Shown here piece after piece: positions 1 through 6,368 of a DNA stretch of 37,779 bases. Position 1 is the stretch's first letter. Each line of letters starts with the position of its first letter. A model generated the notes under the pieces. That model searched no databases. It saw only the letters and a list, made by a program, of their open reading frames with translations, and was not told where the DNA came from. The translations under genes and the position numbers were made by a program. The stretch is from Clostridia bacterium. GTDB lineage: Bacteria > Bacillota > Clostridia > Oscillospirales > Acutalibacteraceae. The stretch spans positions 1-37,779 of the forward strand of contig JAFSXY010000159.1 in assembly GCA_017443805.1 (NCBI GenBank). The letters are read 5' to 3'.

Positions 1-422
1 ACAAAAGGAAAATCGGCGGGATACGTACAAAATCGAAGATTGTTTTGAGCGGCTACGATCTTTGATCCGCTTTCATGCAAAGAATAACAAACCTCATAAA
101 GCGGCGCCAGATCCGCAAAAGCCGAAACGCCGTTGCTTAAATTGATGAAGGCAATCTGCTTATCCAGGCACCACCGCAGAGCGGTAATCAGATCATACAA
201 GTCCCCTGTCCCCTTTTGCCCAAGCACACGAATGCTGATCATTTCTACTGCGGAACCGCAGTATTTTTCTATGATCTTCGCGCAAACCGTACCATGGGAG
301 TCCGTCGGTATTTTGTTGTCCGCATTGTCCTGAACAACCTTGTCGTCTTGAACCAACCAGGTCTGCACCGGGATCTTCATTGCGCCGACGTTTACGCCGT
401 CGTCAATTATTGCAATTTTCAT
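1..422 (-). CDS. Subtilisin-like (S8) serine protease, C-terminus cut by window edge
   Basis: Reverse-strand frame opening with ATG at 422 and still open at base 1, giving 140 visible residues. It starts MKIAIIDDG, where D7 matches the catalytic Asp of subtilases. H43 in SHGTVCA matches the catalytic His motif HGT, FINLSNG (residues 92-98) matches the INxSxG strand, and the Asn pair near 127-128 (VAAQNN) sits where the oxyanion-hole Asn is expected. The catalytic Ser would lie outside the window. There is no signal peptide or propeptide, so the enzyme should act in the cytoplasm. It starts 12 bases after the 197-aa gene and is the last visible gene of the peptide-maturation operon. By inference it could cleave the leader from the Cys-rich precursor. 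The spacing suggests co-transcription; the ribosome site is weak (AGAG). Confidence 0.8.
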   Translation of the reverse strand, partial: MKIAIIDDGVNVGAMKIPVQTWLVQDDKVVQDNADNKIPTDSHGTVCAKIIEKYCGSAVEMISIRVLGQKGTGDLYDLITALRWCLDKQIAFINLSNGVSAFADLAPLYEVCYSLHESGSKIVAAQNNLRFCTYPADFPF

Positions 423-434
423 AACTCTCTATTT

Positions 435-1028
435 CTAATGTTTTCTTGATCTTTTATGGCGAATGACCCGGAATTTCACATAATGCATCAGATCTGATTT
501 TTTCTGCCTTACGTGATCGTTTTCAATCTTAATGCGGCCATGTCTTTCCAATGACGCCAACAAAGGGAAGGACGTTGCATCTCTGCAGTCGGCAATAAAC
601 GGCTTATGTTTAAAGTTATTTAGAATATAATCAAAAACGAAAAAAATATCATTGCATTTTCCGTCTATCGCGTCAAACTCGACTATTTCATAACAATTGT
701 TATGTGACGTTATGATAAGATACCAATTGTCAGTCATTAGATAATACACCTGATTAACATCCAGCGCCATACAAAAACCCAACAATTTTGGCTCCGTGTC
801 CAAATCATTGATCTGCGATGAGCCATCAGGATAAGCAGAGTTTACGATTTGTTTTATTTTATCAATTTCCTTCTCGGTAATCAGCGGATATTTTTCCTGC
901 GGCCGAAATCGTTTTAACAATCTGATATGTAGTTTTTCAAACGAATAATACCACGGCGTATTATATACGTACAGGAATGATCTATCATACGTTTTTATTT
1001 TTGTCCATTTGGCTTTCTTTTTCTTCAT
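435..1028 (-). CDS. Unrecognised 197-aa protein of the peptide-maturation operon
   Basis: Opens with ATG at 1028 and a Lys-rich N-terminus (MKKKKAKWTK), and is rich in aromatic residues and Lys. I do not recognise the family with confidence. The central part alternates predicted strands (LLGFCMALD, VYYLMTD, WYLIITS, CYEIVEFDA). It then has a helix and a segment FIADCRDATSFPLLASL followed by a basic C-terminus. That strand-helix order is loosely like a GNAT acyltransferase, but the acyl-CoA loop is not clear, so this is only a guess. No signal peptide or membrane segment is visible. It lies between the precursor peptide and the S8 protease, on the same strand. A hairpin at 1081-1108 separates it from the precursor. 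Base composition is AT-rich like the rest of the cassette. A role in modifying or handling the peptide is inferred from position only. Confidence 0.65.
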   Translation of the reverse strand: MKKKKAKWTKIKTYDRSFLYVYNTPWYYSFEKLHIRLLKRFRPQEKYPLITEKEIDKIKQIVNSAYPDGSSQINDLDTEPKLLGFCMALDVNQVYYLMTDNWYLIITSHNNCYEIVEFDAIDGKCNDIFFVFDYILNNFKHKPFIADCRDATSFPLLASLERHGRIKIENDHVRQKKSDLMHYVKFRVIRHKRSRKH

Positions 1029-1080
1029 AACACATCTCTTAAAACTGTATTATACAAATATATCTTATCAAATAAACGGC

Positions 1081-1108
1081 TGGCGTTGACAAATATCCGT
1101 CAACGCCA
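1081..1108 (-). terminator. Hairpin after the precursor gene: attenuator or weak terminator
   Basis: A perfect 10-bp inverted repeat, TGGCGTTGAC (1081-1090) and GTCAACGCCA (1099-1108), with an 8-base loop. It lies 28 bases past the precursor stop and 52 bases before the next start. In the reverse-strand transcript only a loose U-rich stretch follows (GTTTATTTG), so it may be a partial terminator or a 3'-stabilising stem. That would let the short precursor mRNA outnumber the downstream enzymes. Confidence 0.5.
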
Positions 1109-1136
1109 CCATTTAATTGCGAAAGGATGAAAAAAC

Positions 1137-1301
1137 TCAGCCTCTCTTAATGTTATTTGTCACAACAACGGAAATACCGAACGCTTTCGTATTATCGCCG
1201 GGTTCATCGTCGCAATGACAGGCGCTTGAGCAAGGACATCCATCTCCCTTGAAAATCTCAACAGTGTTCAAGGAGACATTCTTCTTTGTCAGTTTGTTCA
1301 T
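1137..1301 (-). CDS. Cys-rich RiPP precursor peptide (CLI_3235-like), 54 aa
   Basis: A small gene, ATG at 1301 to TGA at 1137. The leader MNKLTKKNVSLNTVEIF carries the basic N-terminus and the NTVE(A/I)(Y/F) signature I remember for the clostridial CLI_3235-type bacteriocin precursors. The core has four Cys (C22, C24, C28, C30) in the pattern CxCxxxCxC, then an acidic turn DDEPGD and the tail DNTKAFGISVVVTNN. A good ribosome site (GGAAGGTAGGTG) precedes the start. It lies in the same orientation as, and 180 bases downstream of, the acyl-carrier-related gene, within an operon holding a radical SAM maturase. The expected product is a Cys-crosslinked peptide, possibly a thioether type, but the modification cannot be read from sequence. 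A partial second copy of the tail lies upstream at 1420-1497. Confidence 0.83.
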   Translation of the reverse strand: MNKLTKKNVSLNTVEIFKGDGCPCSSACHCDDEPGDNTKAFGISVVVTNNIKRG

Positions 1302-1419
1302 TCATCATTCACCTACCTTCCAAAAAAATATTTTTTAACAAAAAGAAAAAAAGACAAATGATATTGCGTGTTTCAGCTATTATTAAAATAAAGATTGCCA
1401 TATGTCATCTTTCTTTTTG

Positions 1420-1497
1420 TTATTGGTGTGTATAAACAACAGAAAGACTGAATGCCTGCGTATTATCGTTTTTCGGACTTTTATTCTTTTCTTTCAA
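1420..1497 (-). pseudogene. Remnant of a second precursor C-terminus
   Basis: Between the acyl-carrier-related gene and the precursor, a reverse-strand frame ending at TAA 1420-1422 reads NDNTQAFSLSVVYTHQ. This matches the tail of the intact precursor (DNTKAFGISVVVTNN) in register, and the DNA also aligns (shared CGATAATACG and TCTGTTGT/TCCGTTGT blocks). No Cys core or leader is left, and the frame runs +1 into the end of the carrier-related gene; a TTG at 1497 could formally start it. The simplest reading is a tandem precursor array that has lost one member. A short expressed tail peptide cannot be excluded. Confidence 0.6.
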
Positions 1498-1732
1498 TAA
1501 TACCTGTAATTTTATTGATAGTGATAAAGCCGTAATTTTCTACGTCTTCAGCGAAAAAACGAACTTGAAACTTATCACGGATCTCCAAAAATAAATACAC
1601 CATATCGATCGCGGAAAACTGGAACGGAGTGCCGGTCAGAGGCGTATCATAATACGCCGGATCATCAAACTCCGGACAATCAAGCACTTTTTTTGCACAA
1701 GCAACCACATCGGCTAATATTTCTTTATTCAT
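1481..1732 (-). CDS. Acyl-carrier-related maturation protein without phosphopantetheine serine
   Basis: 83 aa, ATG at 1732, with a purine-rich ribosome region (GAGGAGGGTTGAGGAAAG). The fold signature of acyl carrier proteins is visible, but the attachment loop reads FSAIDMVYL. Aligned with the canonical carrier encoded at 4294-4509 (LTSLDMVQL), Ala41 takes the place of the phosphopantetheine serine; a Ser lies one residue earlier. This agrees with what I remember of TIGR04069, 'peptide maturation system acyl carrier-related protein', found in clostridial Cys-rich-peptide cassettes. It follows the TIGR04066-like gene by 26 bases. It may be a docking or scaffold subunit rather than an acyl carrier. 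The last codons overlap the precursor remnant in another frame. Confidence 0.78.
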   Translation of the reverse strand: MNKEILADVVACAKKVLDCPEFDDPAYYDTPLTGTPFQFSAIDMVYLFLEIRDKFQVRFFAEDVENYGFITINKITGIIERKE

Positions 1733-1758
1733 CTTTCCTCAACCCTCCTCTCCACGTT

Positions 1759-2817
1759 TCAGATCAATTTCCGGATACTGTTCTGAACCAAATTCTCAAA
1801 AGCATTTGAATCCATCGTATTAAAAAACAACAATTCAGATTGCTCCTCTTTTTTTAGCATCCTAACGTATTGTTCGACGCTTTCCGTACGCAGCGTATCA
1901 AATTGAATCTTGCTCATTTCTTTTGAAACTGCCGTATTCACACGTTTATTCACAATCCCGACAGCATTGATCGGTGCATTGAAACGATGTGCAAAAACAT
2001 CTGACATTTTCTGAAATGCATGTGCGTTCAAATAATCCACGGGGGAATTCAAAATGAAATAATCAATACTGATCGCCTGTGAAAGCATAAAAGCCTTAAC
2101 ACCGAAATCCTCCAGACAGTTATTGGAATACTTCATCAATCCGCCAGGTATTTGTGTGATAATTATATCCGGCTGATATAAAAATTGGAGCTGATTATAG
2201 AATGAATTCAGGTGATGAATTGCGTTACCGAACGCAAAATTGCCGTCAAGAAGTGAATAAGGAAATGGAACAAAACCGCATAAGGCAGCATTTGGATTAT
2301 CGGAAACAGCTGTAACGCGGTATCCCAGTTGTCTGTATCTGTAAACAAGCTGCAGCAAAGATGAAAAAGAGTCGATCTCTTGTAACAACCCCGCTATTCC
2401 GATCACGATACAATCCTGCAGTTCAAAAATCCGGTCAGGCGCTTCGTTTTTTCCATCCGAAACAACATATTCAAAACTGACGCTGTTTTCTTTCGCCATA
2501 TTTATGAAAGCTGATTTATCTTCCGGCTGCAGTTTTGTATAACAAAAAACGTTTTTCCTCTGCTGTAATGCGTTTGAGATCTTTTTTATCAGATCTTTTT
2601 CCAAAAATTTGTTTCGAGGGGAATCCGCAATAATAACTCCGTCTACATTTTTCAGCGACTCATCAAAATCAAGCGACGCCTCAAAAATATTATTCACAGG
2701 ACTTTTCCATGCATAAGGTGTTACCAACTCCGTAATCTGCAAATCCCGGTTATAGAACGGAAGCGTTTGAACAAAGGCTTCCAGCTCATTATAATAAGGG
2801 TAAAGCAAGCTATTCAA
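1759..2817 (-). CDS. TIGR04066-family-like peptide maturation protein
   Basis: The open frame extends to an ATG at 2850, but I place the start at TTG 2817. A perfect AAAGGAGG site ends 9 bases before it, and the TTG overlaps the stop of the radical SAM gene (TTGA), a sign of translational coupling. The product is 352 aa, beginning NSLLYPYYNELEAF. The YPY opening, the alternating alpha/beta pattern (DGVIIADSP, CIVIGIAGLL, GYRVTAVSD, PDIIITQIPGG, IDYFILNSP) and the company kept match my recollection of TIGR04066, a clostridial 'peptide maturation system protein' of unknown activity. The GxAG and QxPGG segments hint at a nucleotide- or cofactor-binding Rossmann-like or P-loop-like fold, without a clean Walker A. 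It is cytoplasmic, with no membrane segment. Confidence 0.75.
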   Translation of the reverse strand: MNSLLYPYYNELEAFVQTLPFYNRDLQITELVTPYAWKSPVNNIFEASLDFDESLKNVDGVIIADSPRNKFLEKDLIKKISNALQQRKNVFCYTKLQPEDKSAFINMAKENSVSFEYVVSDGKNEAPDRIFELQDCIVIGIAGLLQEIDSFSSLLQLVYRYRQLGYRVTAVSDNPNAALCGFVPFPYSLLDGNFAFGNAIHHLNSFYNQLQFLYQPDIIITQIPGGLMKYSNNCLEDFGVKAFMLSQAISIDYFILNSPVDYLNAHAFQKMSDVFAHRFNAPINAVGIVNKRVNTAVSKEMSKIQFDTLRTESVEQYVRMLKKEEQSELLFFNTMDSNAFENLVQNSIRKLI

Positions 2818-4265
2818 AGCTGAGCTCCTCCTTTGTACACAGTCTGACATTCACGTCGTAAAATATAATCGTAAATCAATGACTCCGCAATGATCCTTTT
2901 TTCCCTGCAATTTTTCAGTTTTATTTCTTTGGATATTTTGCCGTCCTTTTCACATTCTCTGGCACATATTCCGCATTGCATCTGTGCCCAACAATCCCTG
3001 CACTGTTCCGGTGTAATTGCAGATACATTTAAAATAGAGGCCGCTTTTTCCAGGTCAAAACCCGTTTCAATATTTCCGATTTTCAGATCCTCTGCAAGTT
3101 CATTCACTTTTTCGCACGGAAAAAAATCACCGTCAACAGTGACAAAAAGCTTCCGCACGCCGGGAATGCACGGTCCTCCGGGAGATCCAACATCGGGCAA
3201 TGACGACTGTCCGTTTTTTAAATCTTCATACTGTTTTTCCTGTGATAAAACCCGATCCGGAAAACTCTTTGGCATATGTATCTCCCTGACCAGCTGTAAA
3301 TAGTCCAGTCTGCCAAGGAAATACAGGTAGGACAATTTTTGGTCAAAAGTCTCGCTGCCTTCCAAACCGTTTTCTAAATATAACATATCCGCAGGATCTA
3401 TTTGTCCGTTTATCCCCTTCTGAAAAACAGGATCTTCATACAGAGTCAAAACGTCGTCGATTTCATTTTGCGGATTCATAACAGTATTCACCGATATTCT
3501 GTTTATCTCACCGATCTTTTCATATCGTGCAATTGTTTTCTTCAGGCTTTCAAAGGCAACAGAAAAGCTTCCAGTGCCATCAATCCTTTTTCGATTGATA
3601 TCATGTATTTTTGCAGGCCCATCAATACTGAACATCAAAGCAAATTTATGCTCTGCAAAAAATTCGATGATTTCGTCGGACAGCATTGTCCCGTTTGTCG
3701 TCATGCTGAATAAAATATCCTTGCCGACAAATCGTTCGTTAACGTACTCAACGACCTGTCTGATTAAATCAAAAGCAAGTAATGGTTCACCACCATAAAA
3801 AGAAATTGCACTATTTTGTCTGTCGTCGGAATGTTCCAAATAAAAATCAAGCGCTTTTTTTGCGGTCTCAAAACTCATATACCGATTGGCATGATTTCTC
3901 TGAATCTTATCTTCGGTATAATTGGCATAAGGACAATAGGCGCAGGTCAGATTGCACGCCTGTGTCACCTGCAGACAAATCTGGGATACTCTGTGTTCCA
4001 ACGATTCTTTCAGGACATTTAAAGCCGGATGACGAAAGTCTCTGATTCTATTATCAGAGAGAAATTGCTCATGCCGAAGGCTTTCAACTTCCCGCATCGC
4101 ATTTCTGGACAGCCCTTCATCCGTCTGCCCGTCAAGAAATCGATATAGTTCTTCTGAAATATTTATAACAGTATTTCGATTCGCGCTATAAAGATAATAC
4201 TGACGCGGCGTTTTTAAAAGATGGATTAGTTGCATCTCCTCTTTTGAAACGATCTTCTGCCCCAT
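2814..4265 (-). CDS. Radical SAM/SPASM peptide maturase (CcpM-like)
   Basis: 483 aa. The ATG at 4265 is preferred over the upstream TTG at 4283 because a GGAG site sits 8 bases before it. The radical SAM cluster is CNLTCAYC, with C104, C108 and C111 binding the 4Fe-4S cluster that cleaves S-adenosylmethionine. FYGGEPLL and FSIDGP are further radical SAM motifs. The C-terminal half has a SPASM-type set of cysteines (366, 384, 422, 425, 431, 434, 438, 453), which would hold auxiliary clusters. The N-terminal ~90 residues resemble a peptide-recognition region. It belongs with anaerobic sulfatase/peptide maturases. With the Cys-rich precursor and TIGR04066-like partner it fits the family I recall as 'Cys-rich peptide radical SAM maturase CcpM' (TIGR04068). 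The gene lies 28 bases after the carrier protein gene. Confidence 0.9.
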   Translation of the reverse strand: MGQKIVSKEEMQLIHLLKTPRQYYLYSANRNTVINISEELYRFLDGQTDEGLSRNAMREVESLRHEQFLSDNRIRDFRHPALNVLKESLEHRVSQICLQVTQACNLTCAYCPYANYTEDKIQRNHANRYMSFETAKKALDFYLEHSDDRQNSAISFYGGEPLLAFDLIRQVVEYVNERFVGKDILFSMTTNGTMLSDEIIEFFAEHKFALMFSIDGPAKIHDINRKRIDGTGSFSVAFESLKKTIARYEKIGEINRISVNTVMNPQNEIDDVLTLYEDPVFQKGINGQIDPADMLYLENGLEGSETFDQKLSYLYFLGRLDYLQLVREIHMPKSFPDRVLSQEKQYEDLKNGQSSLPDVGSPGGPCIPGVRKLFVTVDGDFFPCEKVNELAEDLKIGNIETGFDLEKAASILNVSAITPEQCRDCWAQMQCGICARECEKDGKISKEIKLKNCREKRIIAESLIYDYILRRECQTVYKGGAQL

Positions 4266-4293
4266 ATAGATATCTCCAATCAAAAATAAACGC

Positions 4294-4509
4294 TTATTTT
4301 CTCAGTCTGATGATATCGCCGACGGTTTTGATATCTTTCAGTGATTGATCCGGAATATAAATATTCAGTTTATCTTCCGCGTCTAAAACCAATTGCACCA
4401 TATCCAGAGAAGTAAGTCCCAGGTCCGTAACGAGAGAAGTTTCCTCATCAATAACGATCGAATCGTCACCCTTGTATTCCCGGATAAGTAATGTTAATTT
4501 TTCAAGCAT
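4294..4509 (-). CDS. Acyl carrier protein (canonical)
   Basis: 71 aa. Ser34 in LGLTSLDMVQL is the expected phosphopantetheine attachment site, surrounded by acidic residues as in bacterial carriers (DAEDKLNIYIPD). Length and the three-helix pattern are normal for a discrete carrier. Its ATG overlaps the end of the ligase gene by 8 bases (CATGCTTGA), so the two are translationally coupled and probably form a pair: the ligase loads an acyl group onto this carrier. It is distinct from the serine-less carrier-related protein encoded further downstream in the same operon. Confidence 0.9.
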   Translation of the reverse strand: MLEKLTLLIREYKGDDSIVIDEETSLVTDLGLTSLDMVQLVLDAEDKLNIYIPDQSLKDIKTVGDIIRLRK

Positions 4510-6130
4510 GTTTTGTTCCTCCGTAACTCCTGATTATTTTTTTTGTAGAAGTTTTCGGGAAAGCATGATCCCGAATCAATATTTTACCGATATTGCGGTT
4601 TTGCGGCAAGGTTTTATTTAACTGTTTTATATCCGCATAAACATCCGTTTGCGTTTGTTTTGCGTTTTCTTCAAGAAACAGCTCTGCGACGATCGTGTTT
4701 CCCTCGCCGTAAGCAACGGCTTCTTTGACGTACGGGATCGTATACAGCCGGCTTTCGATCTCTTCCGCGGGGATATTTTCTCCGTTGCCGAGAATGATCA
4801 GATTTTTTAATCTTCCGGTAATATACAAAACACCTTTTTCATCAAGTCGGCCGAGATCGCCGGTATGAAACCATCCGTCCTCCATCGCACGCGCGGTCTC
4901 CTCCGGCATATGGTAATAACCAAGCATCACATTATCGCCTTTAACAAGCACTTCACCGTTTTCTGCAATTTTCACATAATTACAACACAACGGAGTTCCG
5001 ACGCTGTCGGGGACCGAAAGTTTACGTCTGTTTACAGAAACGACCGGACCGCATTCCGTAATTCCGTAACCATTAAAAAGCTCTATTCCAAAAGACCTAA
5101 AGCCGTCAACCAGTTCCTGAGAAAGTGGAGCACCGCCGCAAACAATTGTTTTCAGGTTTCCGCCCAAAGCTTCAAGAATCGAATGGAAGAAAACGCTTCT
5201 GAGATCAACCCTGAATTTTAACATAAAATTGCTTATTTTGATCAGTCTATGCAGTTCGTTTTCTTTTCCATCCTTTTTTGCAGCATTCCAAATGTTCTTT
5301 AACAACAAATCCGCAATTAACGGTACTGTACTCAAAAAATAGGGATGACTTTTTTGAAAATCCGTTAAAAGCTTCTTCGGACTCCGATTTATAAAAATGG
5401 GACATCCATAGAACATAATACAAAAAACACCGACAACCAAACCATACGTGTGATGAAGCGGAAGCGTCAACAATGAAGCACCCTTTGTATTAACGTGACG
5501 GCAGGAACCGCATGTGCAGGCACAGAAATTGCGGTGGGACAACATTACGCCCTTCGGTCTGCCTGTTGTGCCGGAGGTATATACAATAGACGCAAGATCC
5601 CCCGGCTTCGGTTCAGTATCAACAAATGTTTGACAGTCCTCATCCAACAGACGCCGCCCTTGAGCAAACATCTCCGGCAGCTGCTTCAAATTAAACCGGG
5701 CGATGTCCGGTGAAAGCGTTTCAGGCAAATCCGCATACGCGTCGGAATAAAAGATCGCGCTGCAGTCGCTGTTTTCCACATAATATGCGAAATCTTCGGG
5801 AGAGGCGTCTTTGTCGATCGGAACAATAACGTTACGGCCGCAGGTAACGGCAAAATAAGCAACGATCCATGCATAGCTGTTTTCACCGAACACGGCGATG
5901 TGCATATTGCGGAAATCATGCGCAAAAAGCCATGTCCCCAATGCGTTGACGTCTGACAAAAACCGGGCGTAACTGACGCCGGTTACACTGCCGTTTTCCT
6001 CAAATTGAAACGCCGTTTTTTCGTCGTGATTTTTTGCGGCAAAGATCAGTAGCTCTTTCAGGGTAAAGATCTCTTCACATGGATACAGATCATAATTCTT
6101 TGCGAGCTTCCCGTAGACCATGCCTCTCAT
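4502..6130 (-). CDS. Acyl-AMP ligase (acyl-CoA/acyl-ACP synthetase family)
   Basis: 542 aa of the ANL adenylating superfamily. It has the AMP-binding loop YTSGTTGRPKG (184-194), the GYGITECGP motif (354-362), the HTGDLG motif (422-427) and the C-terminal lysine region PKTSTKK (525-531), so all catalytic elements are present. It would activate a carboxylic acid with ATP and pass it to a thiol. The adjacent, overlapping carrier gene makes the carrier the likely acceptor. Start ATG at 6130 follows AGGGG at 7 bases. It is the first gene of the peptide-maturation operon. A fatty-acid type substrate is suggested by similarity to long-chain synthetases, but the acyl group cannot be read from sequence. 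This raises the idea of an acylated peptide product. Confidence 0.88.
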   Translation of the reverse strand: MRGMVYGKLAKNYDLYPCEEIFTLKELLIFAAKNHDEKTAFQFEENGSVTGVSYARFLSDVNALGTWLFAHDFRNMHIAVFGENSYAWIVAYFAVTCGRNVIVPIDKDASPEDFAYYVENSDCSAIFYSDAYADLPETLSPDIARFNLKQLPEMFAQGRRLLDEDCQTFVDTEPKPGDLASIVYTSGTTGRPKGVMLSHRNFCACTCGSCRHVNTKGASLLTLPLHHTYGLVVGVFCIMFYGCPIFINRSPKKLLTDFQKSHPYFLSTVPLIADLLLKNIWNAAKKDGKENELHRLIKISNFMLKFRVDLRSVFFHSILEALGGNLKTIVCGGAPLSQELVDGFRSFGIELFNGYGITECGPVVSVNRRKLSVPDSVGTPLCCNYVKIAENGEVLVKGDNVMLGYYHMPEETARAMEDGWFHTGDLGRLDEKGVLYITGRLKNLIILGNGENIPAEEIESRLYTIPYVKEAVAYGEGNTIVAELFLEENAKQTQTDVYADIKQLNKTLPQNRNIGKILIRDHAFPKTSTKKIIRSYGGTKHA

Positions 6131-6269
6131 TTTTTTACCCCTGAAAACAAACTGCCGTATTGGTATTACAAATCATGAACATCCGCATTCTGCACAAAAA
6201 AACATTCGTCAACCAAAATAAATATATATATTTTTTAATTTATTTTAGCATAGTCGAAAAAAAATGTAA
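6131..6269. other. AT-rich leader region of the peptide-maturation operon
   Basis: About 140 bases without a gene, between the prmA terminator and the ligase start. The reverse strand has an isolated -35-like TTGACG (plus-strand bases 6207-6212), but no convincing -10 at 16-18 bases, and an A/T-only stretch around 6218-6245. The operon promoter must be here or read through from upstream. I cannot fix it. Confidence 0.4.
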
Positions 6270-6274
6270 AGTTT

Positions 6275-6317
6275 TTTTAACAAAAAAAACAAAAAAACAG
6301 CCTTGAAAACAAGACTG
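6275..6317 (-). terminator. Rho-independent terminator after prmA
   Basis: Stem 6298-6305 (CAGCCTTG) and 6310-6317 (CAAGACTG) with a 4-base loop and one G-T pair. On the reverse strand it is followed by two runs of seven and eight T. It separates the prmA unit from the peptide-maturation operon. Confidence 0.88.
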
Positions 6318-6368
6318 CAAAAAACTGTTTTTTTGAATATGTTGATCCCTTCATTTTTCATCCGGAAA

